Assembly: GCA_021297855.1 (NCBI GenBank)
Contig: JAJTHM010000083.1
Coordinates: forward strand, 1 to 34,695
Length of the DNA stretch: 34,695 bases
Reading direction: 5' to 3'
DNA from: Sphingobacteriales bacterium
GTDB taxonomy: Bacteria; Bacteroidota; Bacteroidia; Chitinophagales; JADJOU01
Positions 7,925 to 15,460 of the stretch are shown here, in pieces. The notes under the pieces were generated by a model. The model saw only the letters and a program-made list of their open reading frames with translations, did no database searches and was not told where the DNA came from. Positions within the stretch are counted from its first letter, which is position 1, and each line of letters opens with the position of its first letter. The position numbers were made by a program, and so were the translations under genes.

Positions 7925-8604
7925 TGAAAATCGGATAAGGGATAATCTGTTTTTTTGAAATTGTAATGCCACCATTCTTTCTCATAAGAAACAAAACCTG
8001 ATTGTTCCATAATCGTTCTTAGTATTAACCTATTGGCTTTAGCTTCAGCAGAAATATTGTTGTTCGAATAATGTGCTTTTTCTGTAAAGTCATCAAACTC
8101 TGTTCCCATGTCTAATAGACCATTAGCGTTAGCCAGTCCCACATCCACAGCGCATCCTCTATTGTGTTTGGAGCCTTTCTTCGGGTCGGCGACATAGTCT
8201 GGATTTTTCACCATTTCATACATTTTTTTCTGTATGGAAAGTGGTCTATATGCATCAAATACTACTAATTTTAATTTTTGTTTTTGACAAATTTCACTCG
8301 CATTTAAAAGTGCTTCTGCTGCCTCATTTCTTAAAAACACTCTTCCGCAGGGATAGACTTTCTTTTTCAAAAAATTATTTTCTGAAGCGTAACGTAAATC
8401 AAAACGAAGATGTGGATTTTCGAATATTTCTGCGAATTCGCCTTGATTTAACTCTTTAATACTTGGGGTTAGCTGGTTCGATTTTACTGATATAGCTTTA
8501 GCTTCCGTAGGACTAGTACCATATTCATCCTTTGTCTGGCAAGAAAGAACAAAGGATAAAAATGCAAAACAAAAAATGACTCTAACCCCTCCCAAAATAG
8601 TCAT
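7906..8604 (-). CDS. VanX-type D-alanyl-D-alanine dipeptidase, lipoprotein (peptidase M15D)
   Basis: A zinc dipeptidase expected to cleave D-Ala-D-Ala. The zinc site is visible as SKHNRGCAVDV (the SxHxxGxAxD motif) and the late E-x-WWH motif with the catalytic glutamate. An N-terminal lipoprotein signal ends in FVLSC, so the enzyme is probably anchored facing the periplasm, where the role would be wall turnover or D-Ala recycling rather than vancomycin resistance; no vanH/vanA genes are nearby. The start is taken as MTILGGVRV, overlapping the previous gene by 23 bases; an ATG 15 bases upstream is possible. About 232 aa, normal for the family. Confidence 0.85.
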   Translation of the reverse strand: MTILGGVRVIFCFAFLSFVLSCQTKDEYGTSPTEAKAISVKSNQLTPSIKELNQGEFAEIFENPHLRFDLRYASENNFLKKKVYPCGRVFLRNEAAEALLNASEICQKQKLKLVVFDAYRPLSIQKKMYEMVKNPDYVADPKKGSKHNRGCAVDVGLANANGLLDMGTEFDDFTEKAHYSNNNISAEAKANRLILRTIMEQSGFVSYEKEWWHYNFKKTDYPLSDFQWSCHD

Positions 8605-9583
8605 AATATTCTTTTGCATTTTTTTCGTATTTCAAAAGTAGTTGAATGTTTTTCTTCTCAATTTCCGTCAAATCTTTTTTGATATCTGTATGAACAGGAA
8701 TATACCATTCTTGTGCATCGAAGAACACCCGCAATGGTCTATTTTTAAAAGAATATCCATGACGTGCGTATATCATATTGCGTATGATAAGTAAGTCACC
8801 TTTAGTTAGATTTTCTACATCCGCTTTTGTTAGCTCTGCGGTGGAGGCATTGATTTCGTATATTTTTTCTGTGGCTGAGACAAATTCTTCACTAGTTTCT
8901 CTAAAAAATTCTTCGCCTTCCTCTTCTGTGAGATTCTTTGGTTTTTTATATTCCTTTTCTCCTTTTTCCCAATCTATATATCTTTTATAACTTTCTTTAG
9001 AAAGTTGTTGAGCAGAATTATATATGAAATTTTTTCGACTTAGTTTGTATTCTCTTTCTTGAATTTCTATTTTCTTAAATGCTTTCCATTTTCCATTGAT
9101 TGAAAAATCTCCTTTATTTGCATAAAAATTAAAAGTTCCATCATATTTATTGTCACCTGGCTCATTAGCTATAATTAGAAAAGAAGTATCACTCTCTGAA
9201 ATTTTTCCCTTAAATACTCTCTGATTGCCAGCTACAACACTATGTCCAGAGACATTATCTCCCTCAATTTTTTCAATAACTAAACATATTTTATTTTCAC
9301 GCCCCCAACCAAAACCTTCTCCCGCATGTATATCTCTTTTATCTTCATAATAATCTTTTTCTGAGTTTTCTTTTTTTCTAAACCATCCTACCCAGTTTCC
9401 AATTATATCTCCAGCTTTATTAATAGGTTTTATATTAAGTGGCTTTTCTGTTATACTTGTATTATTCTTATTTTCTTCTAAAGTATTGTTTAAAACTTCA
9501 TCCTCCACCTTAGCTTCCTCATTTTTAATAAGATGATTACACGAAAAGCAGAATAGCAAAAAAGTAATAAAAATGGTACGCAT
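8582..9583 (-). CDS. YARHG-domain lipoprotein
   Basis: A 333-aa secreted protein with a type II signal (FLLFCFSC, lipidated Cys about residue 15). Residues 20-60 are a low-complexity linker rich in E, N and K. The middle (about 60-190) looks like a beta-rich domain built around WVGWF, SGHSVV and GTFNFYANKGDF strands. The C-terminal 80 residues carry a YARHG domain, with IRNMIYARHGYSFKNR, then YIP and a closing helix (LTEIEKKNIQLL). YARHG domains occur in extracellular proteins, often fused to peptidases or kinases; their ligand is not established. It leads a run of three overlapping genes with the VanX-like and DUF2306 genes. Confidence 0.82.
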   Translation of the reverse strand: MRTIFITFLLFCFSCNHLIKNEEAKVEDEVLNNTLEENKNNTSITEKPLNIKPINKAGDIIGNWVGWFRKKENSEKDYYEDKRDIHAGEGFGWGRENKICLVIEKIEGDNVSGHSVVAGNQRVFKGKISESDTSFLIIANEPGDNKYDGTFNFYANKGDFSINGKWKAFKKIEIQEREYKLSRKNFIYNSAQQLSKESYKRYIDWEKGEKEYKKPKNLTEEEGEEFFRETSEEFVSATEKIYEINASTAELTKADVENLTKGDLLIIRNMIYARHGYSFKNRPLRVFFDAQEWYIPVHTDIKKDLTEIEKKNIQLLLKYEKNAKEYYDYFGRG

Positions 9584-9597
9584 TGAATTGTTTTTAG

Positions 9598-9605
9598 CAA
9601 ATTTA
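9598..9605 (-). promoter_or_regulatory. -7 box TAAATTTG of the YARHG-VanX-DUF2306 genes
   Basis: The minus strand reads TAAATTTG, an exact TAnnTTTG match, ending 14 bases before the YARHG gene ATG. The following gap holds a repeat tract but no second obvious promoter. Confidence 0.45.
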
Positions 9606-9632
9606 GTAGATTTCTTAAATTAGGATTCATTT

Positions 9633-9676
9633 AACCTCAAACGCTAAACTTAAAACTAACAACTTAAAACTTTTAA
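9633..9676. repeat. Degenerate aaacttaaaact-type low-complexity tract
   Basis: This gap between the YARHG gene and yidD consists of loosely repeated aaactt/taaaac heptamers (aaacgctaaacttaaaact and aacttaaaacttttaac). The same style of tract flanks the four-helix-bundle gene and other genes in this window. No coding frame or hairpin was recognised in it. Confidence 0.5.
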
Positions 9677-9682
9677 CTAAAC

Positions 9683-9898
9683 TTACGGCACCGGATCAAA
9701 CCCATTTCCTCCCCAGGGTTGACAGCGGAGAAGTCGTTTCGCCGATAAGTAAAAAGCTTTAATAGGATTGAATTTTTGAAAGCACTCAAGCGCATACTGG
9801 CTGCAAGTGGGATAGAAACGACAGCGCGCAGGTATAGCAGGACTGATGACCTTCTGATAAAATTTTATGAGGAGAAGAAAGGGGAAATTATACCACAC
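9683..9898 (-). CDS. yidD: Membrane protein insertion efficiency factor YidD
   Basis: A 71-aa member of the YidD family, which associates with the inner membrane through an amphipathic helix and aids YidC-dependent insertion. The signature is complete: LIKFYQKVISPAIPARCRFYPTCS is the conserved core with its paired cysteines (cut here only by my description), followed by YALECFQKFN, a short helix, and the C-terminal CQPWGGNGFDPVP. Its place downstream of rpmH and rnpA is the standard order in bacteria. 44 bases separate it from rnpA. Confidence 0.95.
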   Translation of the reverse strand: MWYNFPFLLLIKFYQKVISPAIPARCRFYPTCSQYALECFQKFNPIKAFYLSAKRLLRCQPWGGNGFDPVP

Positions 9899-9942
9899 CG
9901 CTTTTAATTAAAATTGAATAGTTAATAAATTTGGAAGGAAAG

Positions 9943-10329
9943 CTATGATTTTATTCTTTTAGAGAGCTTTTGAAGACATGATTCTACTTGTTTCTCGATA
10001 TCTTGAAATGTTTTTCCCTCCGCTTTAGTTTTGAGGATAAGGAAGAGATGAATAGCGAGTTCTTTTTCCTTGAGGTATTCTAACAAAGGGGTTTTGCGGG
10101 TTCGATAGGCTTCACGGAGCCAGCGTTTGTATTTGTTTCTATCATGAGCCTTTTTATAGAGGCGCTTGGACACAGAAAAACCCGCTTTGAGCGGGTAGTC
10201 TGATATTTTTACAAGAACATATCTAATAGTTAAATCTTCTTCATGTATTGACTTTCCTTCCTTAGAAAAAATGTAGTCTATACATTTTAGGCTTTTTAGA
10301 CGCTCATAAGACTTTAATGTATTCTTCAT
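9943..10329 (-). CDS. rnpA: Ribonuclease P protein component
   Basis: RnpA is the small basic protein subunit of RNase P, which binds the catalytic RNA and the 5' leader of precursor tRNAs. The 128-aa sequence shows the RNR signature as DRNKYKRWLREAYR (about residues 68-81), the preceding GFSVSKRLYKKA strand-loop, and an N-terminal ERLKS segment common in the family. Pairing with rpmH and yidD confirms the call. 129 bases lie between rpmH and this gene, longer than in many genomes. That spacer contains CCGACGATAT and ATATGTCGG, a near-perfect inverted repeat around about 45 bases, of unknown meaning. Confidence 0.95.
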   Translation of the reverse strand: MKNTLKSYERLKSLKCIDYIFSKEGKSIHEEDLTIRYVLVKISDYPLKAGFSVSKRLYKKAHDRNKYKRWLREAYRTRKTPLLEYLKEKELAIHLFLILKTKAEGKTFQDIEKQVESCLQKLSKRIKS

Positions 10330-10458
10330 AAGGCTCTAAATAGTTTGGTGTCAGAGCCTAGATTGATTTTATACCGACGATATGTTACAGACAGTTCAAT
10401 TAAATTTGAGCAATACCAATATATGTCGGCATAATACCATATTATATTAGACTAGGTA

Positions 10459-10614
10459 TTACTTCAATCTCTTCTCGTCGCTTACGGTAAGCTTTTTTCT
10501 GCCTTTAGCTCTTCTAGCTTTAAGCACTTTATACCCACTCGGGCTGCTATTTCTAGCTCTGAATCCCATTTTATTGGCTCTTTTTCTTCTCGATGGTTGG
10601 AATGTTCTTTTCAT
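10459..10614 (-). CDS. rpmH: 50S ribosomal protein L34
   Basis: A 51-aa, very basic protein read directly from the minus strand: [20 protein letters not shown] at the start, [20 protein letters not shown] at the end. It is the last, small protein of the large subunit and is recognised with certainty from the MKRTFQPS and GFRAR blocks. The length is within the 44-53 aa range. It heads the rpmH-rnpA-yidD gene set and has a -7 box 58 bases upstream. The leader can form a small hairpin (10633-10649, ATTCTA/TAGAAT). Confidence 0.95.
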   Translation of the reverse strand: MKRTFQPSRRKRANKMGFRARNSSPSGYKVLKARRAKGRKKLTVSDEKRLK

Positions 10615-10632
10615 CTCTTGGTTGTTTAAAAA

Positions 10633-10680
10633 ATTCTAGTCAATAGAATCTCTGTGTTTTTAAAAAGGAGTGCAAATGTA
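10633..10680 (-). promoter_or_regulatory. rpmH promoter and leader hairpin
   Basis: The minus strand has TACATTTG at 10673-10680, an exact TAnnTTTG box, with CTTG about 18 bases upstream as a near -33 element. The expected leader of about 50 bases contains ATTCTA-gtcaa-TAGAAT (10633-10649), a 6-bp hairpin that could influence translation of rpmH. Whether it is functional is unknown. Confidence 0.5.
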
Positions 10681-10713
10681 ACTCAAAATTTTTAAATTCA
10701 AGGGATAAATATT

Positions 10714-10748
10714 TAGTAGTCAGTAGCCAGTGGTCACTGGTCAGAATT
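10714..10748. repeat. agtcagtagccagtggtcactggtcag tract
   Basis: A degenerate tandem of agtagtcag / agtggtcag units with an inner palindrome CCAGTG-GT-CACTGG. The same unit type recurs inside the ABC-F coding sequence at 13121-13153. It lies in the gap between the small lipoprotein gene and rpmH. Confidence 0.6.
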
Positions 10749-10803
10749 AAGTTGTAGATATTCAGATATTTATTGATTTAACAGTAGAGTGCGAAATAAA
10801 GGT

Positions 10804-11118
10804 TTATGGTTCTGTATAGCCCTCAGCACAGGTGATTTCGACCATGACGCCTACCATACAGATACTAGCTATACTATCTACCTCCTTATAAGTGAACCGT
10901 ATGCGCTGGTTATTAATTTTGACTTTAGGATATGCAGCCAGATTTGTGGGTTCGAGAATATTGCCGTCGTCTAGCCGAATATTAAATCCACAGCCATCTA
11001 GTCCATTCATGTCCACCACAGTGCCATATTTATAGTTTGGGCAGTCAGATGGGTCAGCGAGTTTCTTCTGGCAGCTGAGAAGAAGTACTATGAATAAAGT
11101 AAAAATTAGTTTGTTCAT
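10804..11118 (-). CDS. Small lipoprotein of unknown function
   Basis: The start is set at MNKLIFTLFIVLLLSC, which gives a clean lipoprotein signal with Cys16 as the lipidation site; frames upstream of it would add 22 residues with no signal character. The mature part of about 88 aa contains several cysteines (DCPNY, DGCGFNI, SICMV, ITCAEG) that could form disulfides, and a beta-rich pattern ending in TCAEGYTEP. I do not recognise the family, although short Bacteroidota lipoproteins with a GTVVD-DGCGFNIRLDDG core are common. It is transcribed alone, away from the ABC-F gene. Confidence 0.7.
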   Translation of the reverse strand: MNKLIFTLFIVLLLSCQKKLADPSDCPNYKYGTVVDMNGLDGCGFNIRLDDGNILEPTNLAAYPKVKINNQRIRFTYKEVDSIASICMVGVMVEITCAEGYTEP

Positions 11119-11173
11119 TAAAATAGATATATACCTACTATAGACGTATGTTTTTGGCGAATATTTTATAGAT

Positions 11174-11292
11174 ATTAATTTCAATGTCGTTTAGATAAGA
11201 AATACGAATGCTGCCTGAGACACGCAGCATGGGAACTGCAATGGTTCGGGGGGACACGAACCAAACACCAACTAAACGACATTGCTATTAAT
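11174..11292. ncRNA. 119-bp inverted-repeat element with two inner hairpins (structured RNA or miniature element)
   Basis: Outer arms CAATGTCGTTTAG (11182-11194) and CTAAACGACATTG (11272-11284) are perfect complements over 13 bp. After a 2-base mismatch they extend by ATTAAT/ATTAAT (11174-11179, 11287-11292). Inside are two hairpins: ATGCTGC/GCAGCAT (11208-11230) and TGGTTCG/CGAACCA (11242-11263). Both loops end in the same GACAC. The result is a three-way junction with joining segments of about 11-13 bases. It sits in the 355-base divergent gap between the lipoprotein and ABC-F genes. I do not recognise a known RNA family. A structured RNA read from either strand, a cis-regulator of the ABC-F gene, or a MITE-like repeat are all possible; there is no U-tract for a terminator. 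Confidence 0.5.
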
Positions 11293-11456
11293 TTCCTAAA
11301 ACTATTCAATTAGCATATAGAGTAGAATAATTGAGTCTATGAGTATAGGCTAACTTGAAGTAAAACAATATATTAATGAAAAATGAAGTAACTATATAAT
11401 CAAGTTTTGTCACAAACTTTTCTCGTTTCACTTTCCACTAATTATAATTTCCTTCG

Positions 11457-11464
11457 TACTTTTG
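11457..11464 (+). promoter_or_regulatory. -7 box TACTTTTG just before the ABC-F start
   Basis: TACTTTTG matches TAnnTTTG exactly, with TTTC at 11432 in place of a -33 TTTG. The box ends 9 bases before the ATG at 11474. This decides the start codon: the in-frame TTG at 11462 lies inside the box itself and could not be translated from this transcript. Confidence 0.55.
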
Positions 11465-11473
11465 CCACCCTTT

Positions 11474-13363
11474 ATGATAACCGTACAGAATATTACACTC
11501 CGATTTGGGGGCAGAACGCTTTTTGAAAATGTCACTTTTCTAATCAATAGAGAGGACAGAATAGGTTTAACTGGTAAAAACGGTGCAGGTAAATCCACCC
11601 TACTGAAGATTTTATCAGGAAATATGAAAGCGGAGTCTGGTTCTATAGCGACACCACGCGACTGTCGAATAGCCATATTGACGCAGGACATAGAGCGAAT
11701 CACCAAAGGCACTGTCATAGAAGAGGCGAGAAATGCTTTTAAGGAAATCTTGGAAATTCAGAAGAAATTGGCAGATATCACCCATCAGCTAGAGACTCGT
11801 ACGGACTATGAGAGTGATGCCTATATGAAGTTGATAGAAGACATGGGGGATTTACAAAATCACCATAATATTCTCGATAGTGATAATATAGAAGAAGAAA
11901 TTGAGCGCATTCTGAAAGGTCTAGGATTTGACCGCAAGGATATGCACAAGAATATGGCTGAACTGAGCGGTGGCTGGCAGATGCGGGTGGAGTTGGCAAA
12001 AATACTACTGCAAAAACCAGATTTAATACTACTCGATGAGCCGACCAACCACTTGGATATTGAGAGTATTTTGTGGCTAGAGCAGTTTTTGAAAGAATAC
12101 GATGGCGCAGTTATTCTAGTATCGCATGATAGAGCATTTTTAGATGCTATTACGAATAGAACGATTGAAGTGACATTAGGTAAAATAGAAGATTATAAAG
12201 CCAACTATTCTAAATATCTCGAGCTCCGCAAAGAGCGAAGAGTGCAGGTAGAAAACGCCTATAAAAATCAACAAGAGCAAATCAAGCAGATAGAACGAAA
12301 TATCGATAGATTTAGAGCTCAAGCTACGAAAGCGAGCTTTGCCCAGTCGCTGATCAAGCAGCTCGACCGCATGGAGCGGATAGAGCTAGAGGATGAAGAC
12401 AATTCTAAGCTTAACATCAAGTTTCCAAAATCAATATCTTCTGGGGTACTCATCTGTGACGTGCAGAATGTCTCCAAAAATTATGGGGAGCAGCAGGTCA
12501 TCAATGAATTTAGTTTCAAGGTAGAGCGTGGAGATAGAATTGCCTTTGTTGGTAAGAACGGAATGGGAAAATCTACGCTAGCAAAGATTCTCGCTAATGA
12601 TATCGACAATTATCAAGGAAAGGTGGACTGGGGTCATAATATTGTAAAAGGCTATTTCGCTCAGAATCAAGAAGCGGAATTGAATAATAGCAAAACAGTA
12701 TTTGAAACGATAGATGAGGAAGCCGTAGGCGATATGCGGACAGCAGTGAGATCGCTACTTGGTGCATTTCTTTTTAGTGGCCAAGATGTAGATAAAAAAG
12801 TGAGTGTACTCTCTGGGGGAGAGCGTGGTCGATTGGCTTTGTGTAAATTGATGCTAACGCCCAATAATTTTCTAATTCTCGATGAGCCGACCAACCACTT
12901 AGATATAAAATCCAAAGAAGTTTTGAAACAAGCACTTCAGAATTTCGATGGCACATTTATCGTCGTATCACATGATAGAGAATTCTTGCAAGGGTTAACC
13001 AATAAGACCTATGAATTTACCAATAATGGTATTAAAGAATTTTTAGGAACGATTGATGAATTTTTGGAGAAGAAAAAGGTGGATGGATTTAGACAATTCG
13101 AGCAGGATAAGCAAATCGCTAGTGGTCAGAAGTCAGTGGTCAATAGTCAGAAGATAGAGCCAGCTGCCAAAGTAGATATTAAAGTCAAAGAAATAGAAAA
13201 AAAGATAGAGAAGCTAGAAGCAGAAATTAAAAAATGGGAAGAAAAAATGGCTACGGAAGAATTTCTTGAAAAAGCTGCGAGTGATAGTTCTGTCTATGAT
13301 GCTTATAATAAGTTGAAGGCGGATCTAGATTTGGCTATGGCAGAATGGGAAGTACTAGCTTAA
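11474..13363 (+). CDS. ABC-F family ATPase (Uup/YdiF-like)
   Basis: A soluble tandem ABC protein with no membrane domain, of the ABC-F group that acts on ribosomes. It has two full cassettes: GKNGAGKST, LSGGWQMR and LILLDEPTNHLD in the first; GKNGMGKST, LSGGERGR and FLILDEPTNHLD in the second. Between them is the charged inter-domain helix pair (about residues 245-310, rich in E, R and K) that reaches the tRNA sites in ABC-F proteins. A C-terminal coiled coil of about 75 residues (VKEIEKKIEKLEAEIKKWEE onward) resembles the Uup/YdiF type. It is 629 aa from the ATG. The linker before the coiled coil (SGQKSVVNSQK) is encoded by an intergenic-type repeat. Resistance function cannot be inferred. 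Confidence 0.92.
   Translation: MITVQNITLRFGGRTLFENVTFLINREDRIGLTGKNGAGKSTLLKILSGNMKAESGSIATPRDCRIAILTQDIERITKGTVIEEARNAFKEILEIQKKLADITHQLETRTDYESDAYMKLIEDMGDLQNHHNILDSDNIEEEIERILKGLGFDRKDMHKNMAELSGGWQMRVELAKILLQKPDLILLDEPTNHLDIESILWLEQFLKEYDGAVILVSHDRAFLDAITNRTIEVTLGKIEDYKANYSKYLELRKERRVQVENAYKNQQEQIKQIERNIDRFRAQATKASFAQSLIKQLDRMERIELEDEDNSKLNIKFPKSISSGVLICDVQNVSKNYGEQQVINEFSFKVERGDRIAFVGKNGMGKSTLAKILANDIDNYQGKVDWGHNIVKGYFAQNQEAELNNSKTVFETIDEEAVGDMRTAVRSLLGAFLFSGQDVDKKVSVLSGGERGRLALCKLMLTPNNFLILDEPTNHLDIKSKEVLKQALQNFDGTFIVVSHDREFLQGLTNKTYEFTNNGIKEFLGTIDEFLEKKKVDGFRQFEQDKQIASGQKSVVNSQKIEPAAKVDIKVKEIEKKIEKLEAEIKKWEEKMATEEFLEKAASDSSVYDAYNKLKADLDLAMAEWEVLA
13121..13153 (+). repeat. agtggtcagaagtcagtggtcaa-type tract inside the ABC-F gene
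   Basis: A 33-base run of agtggtcag / agtcagtggtc / aatagtcag units, the same repeat type as at 10714-10748. Its length is a multiple of three and it encodes SGQKSVVNSQK in the linker between the second ATPase cassette and the coiled coil. Confidence 0.6.
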
Positions 13364-13379
13364 TGAATTACTTTATACG

Positions 13380-13832
13380 GTGATGACAAAATTCAAAATA
13401 CAACTCCTTCTTCTCACACAGCTTCCGATCGCATGGATCGCGGGGTTGAAACTATTTTCGTATTCGGAAGAGGCTTGTTCTATATCTGTCAAACTAGGCT
13501 TTCTAAACAAGAATCCATTTCAGTCTATGTTCTGGGCAGTACAGGGAATGGCGGCAGAACTCTCGACGGGGCTATTGTGTATCGATATTATCAAGAAATC
13601 AAAACACAATGTTTCCATGCTCGTCGTAGAACAAAAAGGGCAATTTTTCAAAAAAGCGAAAGGGAAAATAATCTTTTCCTGCTCACAAGGAAAGGATATC
13701 AAAAGTATAATTCAAAAAGCGATAGATACCAAAGAATCGCAAACAATAACACTCACTAGTTCGGGCATAGATGAAACTGGTGATGCGGTTTCGACGTTTG
13801 AGTTTGTGTGGAGCTTTAAGCTGAAGGGATAA
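13380..13832 (+). CDS. DUF4442 hotdog-fold protein
   Basis: A 150-aa protein with the features of the DUF4442 (YiiD C-terminal-like) hotdog family: an N-terminal hydrophobic helix LPIAWIAGLKL, then basic strand VKLGFLNKNPFQSMFWAVQGMAAELSTG, where N-P-F-x-S-x-F and MAAELSTG are the characteristic blocks at the long central helix. Hotdog relatives are acyl-CoA thioesterases, but no activity has been assigned to this family and none is claimed here. It follows the ABC-F gene after 16 bases and is probably co-transcribed. Its stop is 5 bases from the stop of the convergent cyclase gene. ATG 13380 or 13383 could start it. Confidence 0.75.
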   Translation: MMTKFKIQLLLLTQLPIAWIAGLKLFSYSEEACSISVKLGFLNKNPFQSMFWAVQGMAAELSTGLLCIDIIKKSKHNVSMLVVEQKGQFFKKAKGKIIFSCSQGKDIKSIIQKAIDTKESQTITLTSSGIDETGDAVSTFEFVWSFKLKG

Positions 13833-13837
13833 TTTCC

Positions 13838-15460
13838 TTAGCACTTTTTCAATAGAAAATACGAATCTATCGTGCCAGTATTTTTCATGTCTATTTTTCC
13901 TCTAAATTCGCAGGTAAAATCAGGATTAATTTTTTCATAGAATTCGCGTGTTATATTGATATGCTGCGGTATGCTGGAAGATTCCATTCTCGCAGCAATA
14001 TTCACAGACTTGCCCCATACATCATAAGCGAATTTGGAGCGACCTACTACCCCAGAGACTAGAGGTCCTATATGAATTCCTACTCTAACCTCAAAAAAGG
14101 TATTGTTATTTTTTACATAGTCGATAATGTCCAAGGCGAGCAGAGCCGTATTCTTTATAAAAGCTTCTTCATTCGTATGCAATCCTCCGACTACCATATA
14201 GGCATCCCCTATCGTTTTGATTTTTTCTAAGTCGTATTTCTCGACAAGGTTATCAAATTCTGTGAAATACCCATCAAGAATATTGACCAACTTCTCTGGA
14301 TTCAGTTCTATGGAAGCAGTTGAAAAATTAACAAAGTCCACAAATAGGATGGTGGCCTCTTCATGATACCGGGCCTTCACTTTTCCATTCAACTTCAATT
14401 CTGAAGAGACCTCTTCGGGCAAAATGTTCAGGAGCAAGGCTTCCGATTTTTTTCGTTCTTTTTTTACTTCCCTATAGAATCGGATGAGAATTACAAAAAA
14501 AATGAATGCCAAGCCTACAATATCCCAGGCTAAAAGTTGATTTTTGTGTCTTTTGTCTAGTTCAGTATTAAGTTTAATTTCCTTCTTTTCAAAGTCATTT
14601 TGGGCAAAGGCCAAGGCTACAGTGGTGGAGACATCTTTTGCATGCAATGAATCGCCGATTTGCTTATTTTTTAATAGATAAGAATACGCTTCGTGAATGT
14701 TCCCTATCTGATAATGGAGGGTATAGAGCAGTTCCGACAGTTCATAGAGATTGAACTCTCGGGTATCTTTTTTTGCTAAATTATATCCTTGTGTAGCGAA
14801 ATCAATCGCTTTATTCTTATCTCCATTGGCTAGTTTTATTCTCGCGAGTTCTTCGTATATAAATGCTCTTGTATTGTCACTTTTATTTTCAGTAGGCAGT
14901 TTATTATAGTAATTAAGCGCGGTGTGAAGTATCGTTTCCGATTGAGTATATTTTTTTTCATTCCTGTAGAGCGATGCCAATAGTGTCAAGGATTGATAAA
15001 TTTTATTACTGTCACTTACCTTAAACATGGATTTACGGATATTAGCCTCCACAGAGTCATATTTTTTTAATTGGAGTTCGCAAAATGCAAGCAGATAGAA
15101 AATTGTATAGGTCTTAGAGTTTAGATGGGGTTGAATGACTAATAATCTGGTGAAATAATCATAGGCTACAGGATAGTTTTTCTGCATTAGGAATAGAATA
15201 CCTAAATACTTTAGGTTGTCTATCAAGAAGAAAGTGTCTTTTTCTTTGCAAGATTCGGATTCCAAGGATTTTTCAGCCGCTTTAAGACTTATAAAATGAT
15301 AGCGAATGGCTTGATTATAGTCCCCAAGGTTAGTATAGAGATAGCCTAATTCGAAGTTGGAGTGCGCCAGTCCGAGGGGGTAATTGATAGAACTAGAAAT
15401 TTCAAAGGTGTAGTGACAATATTTTAGAGAAGATTCTATAGAATCATCAATATAAGGCAC
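13838..15460 (-). CDS. Class III adenylate cyclase with TPR domain; 5' end probably lost
   Basis: TPR-like helices fill about residues 10-290 (pattern GLAHSNFELGYLYTNLGDYNQAI). One membrane helix follows near 312-333, then a short coiled coil and a class III cyclase domain (about 345-540). Metal-binding Asp residues are in FVDFVNFS and GDAYMVVGG, the ATP-specifying Lys is in KIKTIGDAYM and Asp in YDVWG, and the transition-state Asn and Arg are in VNIAARM; all are intact, so cAMP is the predicted product. The first usable start is GTG 15460, but homologous-looking sequence (SPEKVDSLLSYYNRYH) continues in frame up to 15559, where a TGA ends it, with no ATG and no signal peptide. Proteins of this layout normally have a signal peptide and a periplasmic TPR part. 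The gene may be 5'-truncated or start at GTG. Confidence 0.82.
   Translation of the reverse strand: MPYIDDSIESSLKYCHYTFEISSSINYPLGLAHSNFELGYLYTNLGDYNQAIRYHFISLKAAEKSLESESCKEKDTFFLIDNLKYLGILFLMQKNYPVAYDYFTRLLVIQPHLNSKTYTIFYLLAFCELQLKKYDSVEANIRKSMFKVSDSNKIYQSLTLLASLYRNEKKYTQSETILHTALNYYNKLPTENKSDNTRAFIYEELARIKLANGDKNKAIDFATQGYNLAKKDTREFNLYELSELLYTLHYQIGNIHEAYSYLLKNKQIGDSLHAKDVSTTVALAFAQNDFEKKEIKLNTELDKRHKNQLLAWDIVGLAFIFFVILIRFYREVKKERKKSEALLLNILPEEVSSELKLNGKVKARYHEEATILFVDFVNFSTASIELNPEKLVNILDGYFTEFDNLVEKYDLEKIKTIGDAYMVVGGLHTNEEAFIKNTALLALDIIDYVKNNNTFFEVRVGIHIGPLVSGVVGRSKFAYDVWGKSVNIAARMESSSIPQHINITREFYEKINPDFTCEFRGKIDMKNTGTIDSYFLLKKC

Noticed and set aside
7906-8604. Vancomycin-resistance gene
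   Set aside because: VanX-type motifs are clear, but the protein is a lipoprotein and there are no vanH, vanA or vanRS genes nearby; a wall-turnover role fits better.
10372-10436. Riboswitch or attenuator between rpmH and rnpA
   Set aside because: The CCGACGATAT/ATATGTCGG arms are far apart, bulged and A/T-rich, with nothing else structured between them.
11182-11284. Integron attC site or hammerhead ribozyme
   Set aside because: The ends lack the attC core pair (GTTRRRY and its complement) and neither strand has the CTGATGA/GAAA hammerhead core.
11474-13363. Antibiotic-resistance ABC-F protein
   Set aside because: Cassette motifs and C-terminal coiled coil fit housekeeping Uup/YdiF types; resistance cannot be read from the sequence.
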